64,000 nt of DNA from an uncultured Collinsella sp. GTDB lineage: Bacteria; Actinomycetota; Coriobacteriia; Coriobacteriales; Coriobacteriaceae. The notes beneath the pieces were generated by a model. That model worked only from the letters and a program-made list of their open reading frames with translations. It had not been told where the DNA came from and made no database searches. The stretch is taken from the NCBI GenBank assembly GCA_958412345.1, contig CATYSO010000005.1, forward strand, positions 59,077 through 123,076, read 5' to 3'. The position numbers and the translations under genes are program-made. Positions 34,718-43,730 of this stretch are shown piece after piece (the first letter of the stretch is position 1; each line of letters starts with the position of its first letter).

Positions 34718-35965
34718 ATGGCAACTAATCAAGAAACGGCCGTCATTAAGGCGCGCATGGACCGTATTCCCTCGTCGTTATCGTCCGAACTTGTCGAGCG
34801 CATTGCCGCAGATCGTGCTTTGGGCTATGTCAACCCGTACCGTTGCGACGATGACCAGGTCATCCGACGTGTCGATCGAGCTGCAGACCAAGGCACGCTC
34901 ATGCGTCCGGCTTTTATGCGTGATACCGAAAAGATTCTTCATCTTCCTGCGTACACGCGTTATGCAGGCAAAACGCAGGTCTTCAGTTTTCGCAGCAACG
35001 ATGATCTTTCGCGTCGCGGTCTGCACGTGCAGCTTGTCTCGCGCATCGCGCGCGATATTGGACGTGCTCTGGGGCTCAACTGCGATCTCATCGAGGCGAT
35101 TGGCTTAGGCCACGACTTGGGTCACACGCCCTTTGGCCATGCCGGTGAGCGATTCCTCAACGATATTTACCATGAGCGCACGGGTCGTTATTTTTTCCAT
35201 AACGTACAGTCGGTCCGCGTGCTCGACGCTCTGTACGGCCGCAACGTGTCGCTCCAGACGCTTGACGGCGTGCTGTGCCACAACGGCGAGTACGAGCAAC
35301 GTGTGTTTGAGCTTTCGGACATGGGCTCCTTTGACCAGTTCGATCAGACGGTTGAGGATTGCATTGCCACAGGTTACAGCGCAATTGAGCACCTGCGCCC
35401 CATGACGCTCGAGGGCTGCGTGGTTCGCATCTCGGATATCCTTGCCTACGTGGGGCGCGATCGCCAAGACGCCATTGCGGCTGGCCTGCTGTCACCCGAC
35501 GCCTTTGACGACGGCCGGGGCGGAGCGTACAACAGCTGGATTCTCACGCATGCCTCCATCGATATCGTCGAGCACAGCTATGGCAAGCCGCGTATCGAGA
35601 TGAGCGAGGACCTGTTTGAGGAGATCCGCCGAGCCAAGCGCGAGAACTACGAGAAGATCTATAGCAAGGGCGGTATCGAAGGCGATTCCGAGGCGGAGTT
35701 GCGCGAGGCGTTCGAAAAGCTCTACGACCGTTGCCTGCAGGATATAAACGAAGGCGACGAGTCCTCGTATATCTTTAAGCACCATTTTTCTCGCATTGAG
35801 CAGCAGCTTTCCTTCTACGATCGCACCTATGCCTGGCAAGATGATAAGGACCAGGCGGTCGTGGATTACATTGCGAGCATGACGGACGGCTATTTCTGCG
35901 AGCTGACGAGCAAGCTGTTCCCGGGATTGAAGTTTCCGCACCGTACCTATATTAACGAACGGTAG
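34718..35965 (+). CDS. HD-domain deoxynucleoside triphosphohydrolase (dGTPase-like)
   Basis: 415 aa. ATG 34718 after AAGGAGCT; an in-frame ATG at 34691 lacks a binding site. RDTEKILHLPAYTRYAGKTQVF near the N-terminus, HVQLVSRIARDIGRALGL, and the metal-binding HD site in GLGHDLGHTPFGHAGE are dGTPase-family motifs, along with LEGCVVRISDILAYVGRD (distal Asp). It would hydrolyse dNTPs to nucleoside and tripolyphosphate. Which dNTP is not deducible. Confidence 0.85.
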   Translation: MATNQETAVIKARMDRIPSSLSSELVERIAADRALGYVNPYRCDDDQVIRRVDRAADQGTLMRPAFMRDTEKILHLPAYTRYAGKTQVFSFRSNDDLSRRGLHVQLVSRIARDIGRALGLNCDLIEAIGLGHDLGHTPFGHAGERFLNDIYHERTGRYFFHNVQSVRVLDALYGRNVSLQTLDGVLCHNGEYEQRVFELSDMGSFDQFDQTVEDCIATGYSAIEHLRPMTLEGCVVRISDILAYVGRDRQDAIAAGLLSPDAFDDGRGGAYNSWILTHASIDIVEHSYGKPRIEMSEDLFEEIRRAKRENYEKIYSKGGIEGDSEAELREAFEKLYDRCLQDINEGDESSYIFKHHFSRIEQQLSFYDRTYAWQDDKDQAVVDYIASMTDGYFCELTSKLFPGLKFPHRTYINER

Positions 35966-36025
35966 TTCGTATTTATTCGGTATAATGTAGGTGGAAAACG
36001 ATTTTGATTGATGCACGGGATGGCT

Positions 36026-37375
36026 ATGGACGACCTTTTTTCTGCTTCGACGCGCGAGCGTTCCTTTCAGAATGCGCCGCTTGCGGTGCGCATGCGCCCC
36101 AACACGCTTGATGAGTACGTGGGCCAGCAAAAGGCCGTCGGTAAGGGCTCATGGCTGCGTGCCGCGATTGAGCACGACGTACTGTCGAGCGTGATTCTGT
36201 ACGGGCCGGCCGGTACGGGCAAGACGACGCTGGCCCACATTATCGCCAACCATACTAAGAGCGAGTTTGTCGAGGTCAGCGCCGTGACGGGCACCGTGAA
36301 GGACTTGCGCCGCGTGATTGACGAGGCCAAGACGCGCCTGAATACCTACGACCGCCGCACCATTCTATTCATCGATGAGATTCACCGGTTTTCCAAGTCG
36401 CAGCAGGATGCCCTGTTGCATGCAGTCGAGAACCGTACTGTCATTATGATTGGCGCCACGACGGAGAATCCGTACTTCGAGGTCAACTCGGCGTTGCTCT
36501 CGCGCGGTCGCGTGGTGGAGCTTGAGCACTTAAAGGACGAGGATATCGCCACGCTCATTGAGCGTGCGCTCGAGGCGCCGCAGGGTTTGAACGGCAAGTT
36601 CTCGGCCGATGAGGATACGGTTAAGACCATCTGCACGCTGGCTGCGGGCGACGCTCGCTCGGCACTCACGACGCTCGAGCTTGCGAGCGAGATCGCCGTC
36701 ACGCGTCCCGATACCGAGGGAACGCCAGCGCCGGCGGCGGGGGAGCGCTATCCCATCACTGTTGACGACGTGAAGATTGCCAACCCGCGCCGTGGCTTTT
36801 CGTACGACAAAAACGGCGACATGCACTACGACATCATCAGTGCGTTCATCAAGTCCATGCGCGGCAGCGACCCCGATGCCACGATCTATTGGCTCGCGCG
36901 CATGATCGACGCGGGGGAGGATCCTAAGTTTATCGCCCGGCGCATTATGATTCAGGCTTCTGAGGATGTTGGCAACGCCGATCCGCAGGCGCTTTTGGTG
37001 GCGCATGCCGCATTTAAGTCTGCCGAGGTCATTGGCTATCCCGAGTGCCGCATTAACCTGGCTCAGGCTGCACTCTATGTGTGCTTGGCGCCTAAATCCA
37101 ACGCGTGTGAGGCTTCGATCGATGCGGCGCTGGCCGATATCCATAGCAGTGGCCTTCGTGAGGTGCCCAGCTATCTTCGCGATCGTCACCGTCCCGGCAG
37201 CGACGAGTACGGTGTATACAAGTACCCACATGATTATCCCGAAGGTTGGGTCGACCAGCGCTATTTGCCCGAAGGTCTGGAGCGTGGTGCCTTTTGGCAG
37301 CCTGCCGGCCGCGGTTGGGAAGAATGGCGTGTGGAGCAAAGTGAGCGCGTCCGTAGTGGCAGGGCGCCAAAGTAA
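36026..37375 (+). CDS. rarA: Replication-associated recombination AAA ATPase RarA (MgsA)
   Basis: Acts at stalled forks as a clamp-loader-like ATPase. Walker A GPAGTGKTTLAHI, Walker B ILFIDEIHRFSKSQQDALL, sensor GATTENPYFEVNSALLSR and a C-terminal RarA domain (SAFIKSMRGSDPDATIYWLARM...RRIMIQASEDVGNADPQAL). ATG 36026 gives MDDLFSAS, the usual RarA beginning; ATGs at 36011 and 36020 are alternatives and the binding site is weak. 449 aa. Confidence 0.93.
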   Translation: MDDLFSASTRERSFQNAPLAVRMRPNTLDEYVGQQKAVGKGSWLRAAIEHDVLSSVILYGPAGTGKTTLAHIIANHTKSEFVEVSAVTGTVKDLRRVIDEAKTRLNTYDRRTILFIDEIHRFSKSQQDALLHAVENRTVIMIGATTENPYFEVNSALLSRGRVVELEHLKDEDIATLIERALEAPQGLNGKFSADEDTVKTICTLAAGDARSALTTLELASEIAVTRPDTEGTPAPAAGERYPITVDDVKIANPRRGFSYDKNGDMHYDIISAFIKSMRGSDPDATIYWLARMIDAGEDPKFIARRIMIQASEDVGNADPQALLVAHAAFKSAEVIGYPECRINLAQAALYVCLAPKSNACEASIDAALADIHSSGLREVPSYLRDRHRPGSDEYGVYKYPHDYPEGWVDQRYLPEGLERGAFWQPAGRGWEEWRVEQSERVRSGRAPK

Positions 37376-37449
37376 GCTTTTGGGAATCTTCCGTCCCCTT
37401 TGGGGTACCATGAACAACGTCTGTATTTCGATTCCTTTGGGAGGCTTGT

Positions 37450-38043
37450 ATGAGTCCCATTCAAATCGCCTTGCTGCTGCTCGCCGTTGCCGGCGTGTGG
37501 GCTATCGTTGAGCTTGCGCTCACCCTGCGCAAGACCCGCAACGTTGTCGACTCGCTCGATAAGACCGTGAATGACCTCAACAACACCATCGCCGAGGCTC
37601 AGCCGGTGGTGGCAAAACTCGACGGCGCTGTCGACGAGCTTACGCCGGCACTTGCCCAGATGGAGCCGCTGCTTAAGTCGAGCAAGACCGCCGTCGACGC
37701 CCTTACCTCCAATCTCGTAGAAGTTGAGGCCGTGGTTCGCGACATTTCCGAGGTTACGGGCAGCATGGCCGAGGCCAGCAATGCCGTATCGAGCGTGACT
37801 GATTCTGCGGCCGGCGCCGTGCAGAAGCTTTTCAATAAGGTGAAGGCTCCTGCAGCTGACGCCGATCGCAAGCTCGCCGCTGCCGCCGCCGAGGCCGAGC
37901 AGCCTACCGAGCGCATCCTGATTGACAAGGCTGAGGACGAGGCCGCCGATGGTACGGATGCGGCTCAGAAGCCCGCTGCCAAGCCTGCTCAGTATTACAC
38001 CTATACGCCCGCCGAGACCTCCGAGGAGTCCTGCGATGAGTAG
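37450..38043 (+). CDS. DUF948-like membrane-anchored coiled-coil protein
   Basis: 197 aa, ATG 37450 after GGGAGG. One N-terminal membrane segment (IALLLLAVAGVWAIVELALT) is followed by a long heptad-type region (residues about 28-130; VDSLDKTVNDLNNTIAEAQ) and an Ala/Glu-rich, probably disordered C-terminus. This matches DUF948 proteins (YtxG-like) found near stress genes. Its end overlaps the next gene by 8 bp, so it is co-translated with the RsbW-like protein and the sigma factor. A role in the same stress module is inferred. Confidence 0.7.
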   Translation: MSPIQIALLLLAVAGVWAIVELALTLRKTRNVVDSLDKTVNDLNNTIAEAQPVVAKLDGAVDELTPALAQMEPLLKSSKTAVDALTSNLVEVEAVVRDISEVTGSMAEASNAVSSVTDSAAGAVQKLFNKVKAPAADADRKLAAAAAEAEQPTERILIDKAEDEAADGTDAAQKPAAKPAQYYTYTPAETSEESCDE

Positions 38044-38413
38044 CGAAGCAACCTGCCCCATCACGCTGAGCGTTGCCGGCGATCCGCGTCTCGCGCGCTT
38101 GGTGCGCATGACGGCCGCCAACGTCGGCGCCCTGTGCTCTATGTCCGTCGATCGTATCGAGGACATCCGTATGGCTGCCGAGGAAGCCTTCATCTTTGGG
38201 TGCACTGCGGTCGACTGCGACGACATAACCATTCAATTCGATGTCGACGAGACCCATGTTGGGATGACCTTTACCTTTGGGGATCAGGCCACCGTCGACG
38301 AGGATGACCAAGCTGCTGTGTATGCCGAGCTCATTCTTGCAAGCGTGTGCGATTCCTACGAAAAGACTGCGGCGCCCCTGACGCTTTCCCTCGACCTCAA
38401 GGCGGATATCTAA
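38036..38413 (+). CDS. RsbW-like anti-sigma factor lacking kinase motifs
   Basis: 125 aa, GAGGAG 7 nt before ATG 38036. It aligns along its length with RsbW/SpoIIAB-type histidine-kinase-fold anti-sigma factors (RLARLVRMTAANVGALCSM, then IEDIRMAAEEAF). The N-box, which reads EACTNAV in Bacillus RsbW, is EAFIFGC here, losing the Mg-binding Asn. The glycine-rich GGLGLYL motif is replaced by AAVYAELIL. ATP binding and phosphorylation of an antagonist seem unlikely. It sits one base before the sigma factor gene, its probable partner. Confidence 0.75.
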   Translation: MSSEATCPITLSVAGDPRLARLVRMTAANVGALCSMSVDRIEDIRMAAEEAFIFGCTAVDCDDITIQFDVDETHVGMTFTFGDQATVDEDDQAAVYAELILASVCDSYEKTAAPLTLSLDLKADI

Positions 38414-38414
38414 T

Positions 38415-39206
38415 ATGACCGAACGTTCCCGGAGCGGCAAGACCGCTTGGGACAAGGAGAAAACCCGCGAGCTGTTTCGTCGCTACAAGGAGACCGGTGA
38501 TCCGGACGCCCGCGAGCAGCTCGTTATGTCCCATATGAACCTGGTAAGGTTCCTTGCCAACAAATTTAAGAATCGCGGCGAGCCGCTCGACGACCTGATG
38601 CAGGTTGGCTATTTGGGCCTGCTCAAGGCAATCGACCGCTTTGACCCTGAGCGCGGACTCGAGTTCACCACGTTTGCCACGCCCACCATCTTGGGCGAGA
38701 TCAAGCGTCACTTCCGTGACAAGGGCTGGAGCGTGCGCGTGCCTCGTCGCCTGCAGGAGCTTTCTGCCAAGGTCAACCAGGCTACCGACAAGCTCACCAA
38801 CGAGCTACAGCGTTCGCCCAAGGTTGAGGAAATCGCCGATTACCTGGGCGTGACCGTCGACGAGGTGCTCGAAGCCATGGAATCGTCCTCGGCCTACACC
38901 TCGGTGCCCATCGAGGCCCCCGGTGCGTCCGATTCCGATGATGCGCCTTCGATTCTCGATCGCTACGCCGACGACGACAACGAGCTCGACTTTACCGACG
39001 ACCGCCTGGTAATCGAGGAAGCAATCCGTGATTTCTCGCCGCGCGAGCGCGAGGTGATCGAGCTGCGCTTTGTGAAGGGCATGACCCAGATCGAGATCGC
39101 CAAGAAGCTGGGTATTTCTCAGGTGCAGGTTTCGCGTCTGCTGCGCCGCACGCTTAAGAAGATTCAGGACAAGATCGACCCCGACGGAGTGATGATTCGT
39201 TCATGA
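38415..39206 (+). CDS. SigB/SigF-family alternative sigma factor
   Basis: 263 aa, group 3 sigma-70 factor. LVMSHMNLVRFLANKF and LDDLMQVGYLGLLKAIDRFDPERGLEFTTFATPTILGEIKRHFRDKGW (region 2, motif listed by its ends), VRVPRRLQEL (region 3), FSPREREVIELRFVKGMTQIEIAKKLGISQVQVSR (region 4). The GEIKRHFRDKGW pattern is typical of SigB/SigF/SigG. The gene follows its likely anti-sigma factor by one base. No RsbV-type antagonist is adjacent. General stress or envelope stress control is inferred. Confidence 0.9.
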   Translation: MTERSRSGKTAWDKEKTRELFRRYKETGDPDAREQLVMSHMNLVRFLANKFKNRGEPLDDLMQVGYLGLLKAIDRFDPERGLEFTTFATPTILGEIKRHFRDKGWSVRVPRRLQELSAKVNQATDKLTNELQRSPKVEEIADYLGVTVDEVLEAMESSSAYTSVPIEAPGASDSDDAPSILDRYADDDNELDFTDDRLVIEEAIRDFSPREREVIELRFVKGMTQIEIAKKLGISQVQVSRLLRRTLKKIQDKIDPDGVMIRS

Positions 39207-40615
39207 GTGAGCACCCCCAACAAACCGATCGCGTGCTGCGCGACACCCGCATTCTGACGCTGCGCATTTGGGCTGTTGTCGGCTGCATTGTCATCGCCGC
39301 CGTCATCTTTAACCTTATGGGCATCCTGGCACCGGTTATCGAGTTTCTCGCCGTCGGCTCCATCATTGCTTTTGTGATGTCCCCGATCACCAATTGGCTC
39401 GAGCATCATGGCGTGAATCGCGGCATCGGTTCGCTTATCGCGCTTATTGTCGTCGTTGCCGTGCTCGTCGGCGTCGTTTGCATCTTGTCGCCGATTCTTT
39501 TTGGTCAGATCATGGAAGTCCTGAGCCGCCTGCCCGAGCAGCTTCGTGTTGCGGGCGGCGATCTCAATGAGATGATCTCGCATGCCAAGACGCTCAACAA
39601 CACGCCGCTCAAGGAGTATTTGGACGATAATCTTTCGTCGCTTGTCACCGTGGCATCGAAGTACGTGTCTCAGATCGCTGCCGAGCTTGGCCGCGGTGTG
39701 TTCCCGCTCATCACCAATACGGCCTCGCAGCTGTTCGTGATCTTCCTGGGTCTGGTGCTCGCGTACTGGATGGCCTGCGACTACCCTCGCATGCACCACG
39801 AGGTTTGCACCATCATCGGTCAGGAGAAGGAGACCTCGTACCGCTTTATGGTCGCCATCCTTTCTCGCTCTGTCGGCGGCTACATGCGCGGTATGGTCGT
39901 GACGTCCATCTGCGGTGGTTTCCTTGCCTTTATCGGTTTTATGATCATCGGCCATCCGTATGCGGCGCTCATGGCTATCTTTACCGGCATCATGCATTTG
40001 GTTCCGGTCGTCGGTCCATGGGTGAGCGCAGCAATCGCCACAGTGCTCGGTTTCATGTTCAGCCCCATGTTGGCGTTATGGACGCTCATCGTGACGATGG
40101 TCGCGCAAAACGTCACCGATAACGTGATTTCGCCTAAGGTCATGCAGAGCTCGGTGCAGGTGCATCCCATCATGAGCCTCACGGCGCTCGTTATTGGCTC
40201 GGCGCTCATGGGCCCCATCGGCATGATTATTGCCATCCCGCTTTGTGCGGCCCTCAAGGGCATCTTCGTGTACTACTTCGAGAATGAGACCGGCCGTCAG
40301 CTTGTGGCCTATGACGGCGCCGTGTTTAAGGGCACACCGTACCGCGATGCCGATGGCAACCCGGTCGCCGCCTACGACGCGCTCGGCGACGACACCTTCA
40401 TCTACGAGTCCGAACTCATCGGCAACGAGACTGCGCCCGAGGCCAAGGCCATGCCCAAGCCCGAGCTCGATAATCCCTGGATTAAGCTCTCTGGTCTGCA
40501 GCCCGATGCCACGGGCTTCTTCAAGAACCCCTTTGCCAAGGACGATGACTCCAACACGGACGACGATACCAAAACCGGCATCGACGGCTCCATGGACGAC
40601 TCGGATTCTAAATAG
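39203..40615 (+). CDS. AI-2E family transporter (PerM-type permease)
   Basis: 470 aa with about eight membrane segments. ATGA overlap with the sigma gene. Family features: LAPVIEFLAVGSIIAFVMSPITNWLE near the N-terminus, GIMHLVPVVGPWVSAAIATVLGF, and VTDNVISPKVMQSSVQVHPIMSL (the conserved P-x-V-x-G/S-x-x-V-x-x-H-P block). The last about 110 residues are an acidic cytoplasmic tail. Despite the family name, Na+/H+ antiport or other export is more often shown. Co-transcription with the sigma factor suggests stress control. Confidence 0.85.
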   Translation: MSEHPQQTDRVLRDTRILTLRIWAVVGCIVIAAVIFNLMGILAPVIEFLAVGSIIAFVMSPITNWLEHHGVNRGIGSLIALIVVVAVLVGVVCILSPILFGQIMEVLSRLPEQLRVAGGDLNEMISHAKTLNNTPLKEYLDDNLSSLVTVASKYVSQIAAELGRGVFPLITNTASQLFVIFLGLVLAYWMACDYPRMHHEVCTIIGQEKETSYRFMVAILSRSVGGYMRGMVVTSICGGFLAFIGFMIIGHPYAALMAIFTGIMHLVPVVGPWVSAAIATVLGFMFSPMLALWTLIVTMVAQNVTDNVISPKVMQSSVQVHPIMSLTALVIGSALMGPIGMIIAIPLCAALKGIFVYYFENETGRQLVAYDGAVFKGTPYRDADGNPVAAYDALGDDTFIYESELIGNETAPEAKAMPKPELDNPWIKLSGLQPDATGFFKNPFAKDDDSNTDDDTKTGIDGSMDDSDSK

Positions 40616-40621
40616 GTCCTA

Positions 40622-40861
40622 TTAACGTTTCTTGAAGTTGAAAATGACAAGAAACGCGAGCAAAGCGATTGATAAGGGGCCGGCAACATAGAAAAAGAGA
40701 ATGTCAATTGCGCGTAGAGTGTAATAAGCCTTATCGCCGGACATTACTGCATACAACACGTAGCCAAATGCTGGTTGGTTTGCGTACCAGCAGGTGAAAG
40801 CCAAAAGCGTTAAAAGTGCCGCTAACAGAAGTGCATTGAGGAAAAATCGTTTGCTTTTCAT
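40622..40861 (-). CDS. Small two-helix membrane protein, unknown
   Basis: 79 aa, ATG 40861 with a good AAAGGAG 6-8 bp upstream and TGTAGAAT (minus strand, near 40903-40896) as a possible extended -10 box. Two to three hydrophobic segments (FFLNALLLAALLTLLAFTCWY; AIDILFFYVAGPLSIALLAFLVIF) and a Lys-rich end. Base composition is AT-richer than all neighbours. No family recognised. It faces the AI-2E gene tail to tail with a 6-bp gap. Confidence 0.6.
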   Translation of the reverse strand: MKSKRFFLNALLLAALLTLLAFTCWYANQPAFGYVLYAVMSGDKAYYTLRAIDILFFYVAGPLSIALLAFLVIFNFKKR

Positions 40862-40953
40862 CGATCGCTCCTTTCGGGTGACTCTTATATGTAATTCTAC
40901 AGCAGTCCTTTTTCAAAGGATCGCACAGTACTAAATAACGTGCACTTTCGCTG

Positions 40954-40983
40954 GAGGGTCGCTGTTTGGCGGCCCTCTTTTTT
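40954..40983 (+). terminator. Terminator upstream of alaS
   Basis: GAGGGTCGC - TGTTTG - GCGGCCCTC stem followed by seven T residues. It lies immediately before the alaS promoter, whose -35 box overlaps its T tail, so it insulates alaS from upstream plus-strand transcription. Confidence 0.75.
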
Positions 40984-41009
40984 GCACAGGCGCGGTGGGA
41001 TGGTAATAT
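40982..41009 (+). promoter_or_regulatory. alaS promoter
   Basis: TTGCAC (40982-40987), 16-bp spacer, TAATAT (41004-41009). The start would be near 41016, giving a 40-nt leader without a T-box. Confidence 0.75.
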
Positions 41010-41055
41010 CGTTACGTTTGAACTGTTTCGATGTGAAACCGAGGAGATTCCCTCT

Positions 41056-43713
41056 ATGAGTGCTGACTACCCGTCAATGACTACGGCTGAGATTCGCTCT
41101 AAGTTCCTCAACTTCTTTGAGGAGCGCGGTCTTAAGCTCTATCCTTCTTCGTCCCTCGTCCCCGACGATCCTTCGCTGCTGCTTGCCAACGCCGGCATGA
41201 ACCAGTTTAAGGAGTATTACCAGGGCAAGAAGACCATGAAGGAGATCGGCGCAATCTCTTGCCAGAAGTGCGTCCGCACCAACGACATCGATTGCATCGG
41301 CGAGGACGGCCGTCACCTGTCCTTCTTTGAGATGCTCGGCGACTTCTCCTTTGGTGGCGTCTCCAAGCAGCAGGCCTGCGCTTGGGCCTTTGAGCTCATT
41401 ACCAAGGAGTTCAAGCTGCCGCTCGATCGCCTGTACTTTACCGTCTTTACCGAGGACGACGAGACCCATGACGTGTGGCGCTCCCTGGGCGTTGCCGAGG
41501 ATCACATCTCCCGCCTGGGCGAGGACGACAACTTCTGGGCCGCTGGCCCCACCGGCCCCTGCGGTCCGTGCTCCGAGATCTACTTTGACATGGGCGAGGA
41601 GGTCGGCTGCGGCAGCCCCGACTGCAAGCCCGGCTGCGACTGCGACCGCTTCCTGGAGTTCTGGAATCTCGTCTTTACCCAGTACGACCGCCAGGAGGAC
41701 GGCTCCATGCCGGAGCTGCCGCACCGCAACCTCGATACGGGCATGGGTCTGGAGCGCATGGCCGCCATCATGCAGCACAAGACCGCTAATTACGACGGCG
41801 ATCTGATGCAGCACCTCATCAAGCTGGGCGAGAAGATCAGCGGCAAGACCTATGACGCCGACGATTACTCCGGTGCCAGCCGCTCCCTGCGCATCATCGC
41901 GGATCACTCTCGTGCCGTCGATTTTATGATCTCGGACGGCATTCTCCCCGGTAACGAGGGTCGCGAGTACGTCCTTCGCCGCCTGCTCCGCCGCGCCGTG
42001 TTCCACGGTCGCCTGCTGGGCATCGAGGGCGCCTTCCTGACCAAGTTCATTGACGAGGTCAACGCCCAGATGGGCGAGGCCTATCCCGAGCTGCTCAAGA
42101 ACGTCGCGCTCGTTAAGGGTATCGTCGCTTCCGAGGAGGAGCGTTTCTCCACGACGCTCGACAACGGTCGCGTCTACCTGGACGAGGCCCTGGCCGCGCT
42201 TGCCGAGGGTACTGTCCTTCCGGGCGACGTTGCCTTTAAGCTGCACGACACCTTTGGTTTCCCCATCGACCTGACCGTCGAGATCGCCGGCGCCGCTGGC
42301 CACGACGTCGATATGGACGGCTTCACCGCTTGCATGGAGGACCAGAAGGCCCGCGCTCGCGCCAACGCCAAGGGCGATGCTTGGGGCAGCTTCAACGACG
42401 TGTGGGTCGAGCTTTCCGACAAGGTTGCCGCGACCGAGTTCGACGGCTATGACAACGACGTCATCGAGAGCGCCAAGGTTGTCGCCATCGTTCGCAATGG
42501 CGAGTCCGTCGAGTCCGCTGCCGTGGGCGAGGACGTCGAGGTCGTGCTCGACCGCACCCCGTTCTACGCCGAGATGGGTGGCCAGCAGGGCGATGCCGGC
42601 GAGCTTTCCGCCGAGGGCGTTGCGCTGACCGTTTCCGATACCAAGAACCACAATGGCCTGTATGCTCACGTCGCCCACGTTGCCGAGGGCACGTTGACCG
42701 TCGGTGCTACCGTGACCGCCGCGCTCGACGCCGAGCGCCGTGGCTTCCTGCGTCGCAACCACACCGCCACGCACCTGCTCGACGCCGCGCTTAAGCAGGT
42801 CCTGGGCGAGCATGTCTCCCAGGCTGGCTCGCTGGTGACGCCCGAGCACCTGCGCTTTGACTTCACGCACTTCGAGGCCCTGTCCTCCGAGCAGCTCCAG
42901 GCTGTCGAGGACCTGGTCAACCAGCAAATCTTCGCTTCCAAGCCGGTCGTGACCCGTGTTATGGGCATCGACGAGGCTAAGGCTGCCGGCGCTGTCGCTC
43001 TGTTTGGTGAGAAGTACGGCGATGTCGTCCGCGTTGTCTCCGTGGGCGCCGAGGACCAGCCGTTCTCCCGTGAGCTCTGCGGTGGCACCCATGCCGCCAA
43101 CACCGCCGAGATCGGCCTGTTCAAGATCATTTCCGAGTCCTCTACGGGCTCCAACGTCCGCCGTATTGAGGCCGTGACCTCTAAGGGTGCTCTCGACTAT
43201 ATGGCCGACCGTCTGGCGCTCGTCGACGCCGCCGCTACTGCGCTCAAGTGTCGCGTGGATGAGGTTCCCGCCCGCGTGGAGAACCTGCAGGCCGAGCTGC
43301 GCGAGACTTCCAACAAGCTCAAGAAGGCACTGACCGGTGGCTCCTCCGATGCCATTTCCGGCGCCATCGAGGGCGCCGTCGAGCTCGACGGTTACAAGCT
43401 CGTCGTCGCTGAGCTCCAGGGCCTTGAGGCTGCCGACCTGCGAAACGTCTGGGATACTGTGCACCAGAAGGTCGCCGGTCCTGTCGCTTGTGTCGTCGCC
43501 AGCGTGACTGAGAAGGGCACACCGGCCCTGCTCGCCGCCGGCTCCGATGACGCCGTGAAGGCCGGTTTCCACGCCGGTAACGTGATCAAGCAGATCGCGG
43601 GCCTGGTCGACGGTCGCGGTGGCGGCCGTCCCAACATGGCCCAGGCCGGTGGCAAGAATGCCGCCGGCATCGCCGATGCCCTCGCGGCCGCTAAGACCGC
43701 GCTCGGCGCCTAA
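41056..43713 (+). CDS. alaS: Alanyl-tRNA synthetase
   Basis: Charges tRNA-Ala. ATG 41056 with GAGGAG 9 nt upstream. 885 aa. Class II core with NAGMNQFKEYYQGKK and GPCGPCSEI, then ALGVAEDH...; editing-domain zinc site in RNHTATHLLDAAL (HxxxH) with the distal CGGTHAANT (CxxxH); C-terminal DHHA1 part ends with GRGGGRPNMAQAGGKN. Full length. ruvX begins 17 bp downstream, probably in one operon through recN. Confidence 0.97.
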   Translation: MSADYPSMTTAEIRSKFLNFFEERGLKLYPSSSLVPDDPSLLLANAGMNQFKEYYQGKKTMKEIGAISCQKCVRTNDIDCIGEDGRHLSFFEMLGDFSFGGVSKQQACAWAFELITKEFKLPLDRLYFTVFTEDDETHDVWRSLGVAEDHISRLGEDDNFWAAGPTGPCGPCSEIYFDMGEEVGCGSPDCKPGCDCDRFLEFWNLVFTQYDRQEDGSMPELPHRNLDTGMGLERMAAIMQHKTANYDGDLMQHLIKLGEKISGKTYDADDYSGASRSLRIIADHSRAVDFMISDGILPGNEGREYVLRRLLRRAVFHGRLLGIEGAFLTKFIDEVNAQMGEAYPELLKNVALVKGIVASEEERFSTTLDNGRVYLDEALAALAEGTVLPGDVAFKLHDTFGFPIDLTVEIAGAAGHDVDMDGFTACMEDQKARARANAKGDAWGSFNDVWVELSDKVAATEFDGYDNDVIESAKVVAIVRNGESVESAAVGEDVEVVLDRTPFYAEMGGQQGDAGELSAEGVALTVSDTKNHNGLYAHVAHVAEGTLTVGATVTAALDAERRGFLRRNHTATHLLDAALKQVLGEHVSQAGSLVTPEHLRFDFTHFEALSSEQLQAVEDLVNQQIFASKPVVTRVMGIDEAKAAGAVALFGEKYGDVVRVVSVGAEDQPFSRELCGGTHAANTAEIGLFKIISESSTGSNVRRIEAVTSKGALDYMADRLALVDAAATALKCRVDEVPARVENLQAELRETSNKLKKALTGGSSDAISGAIEGAVELDGYKLVVAELQGLEAADLRNVWDTVHQKVAGPVACVVASVTEKGTPALLAAGSDDAVKAGFHAGNVIKQIAGLVDGRGGGRPNMAQAGGKNAAGIADALAAAKTALGA

Positions 43714-43730
43714 GAATCTAGGTAGTCGCT

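Noticed and set aside
41074..43572. Long minus-strand open frame opposite alaS
   Set aside because: Antisense shadow of a certain gene; no ribosome binding site or recognisable domain.
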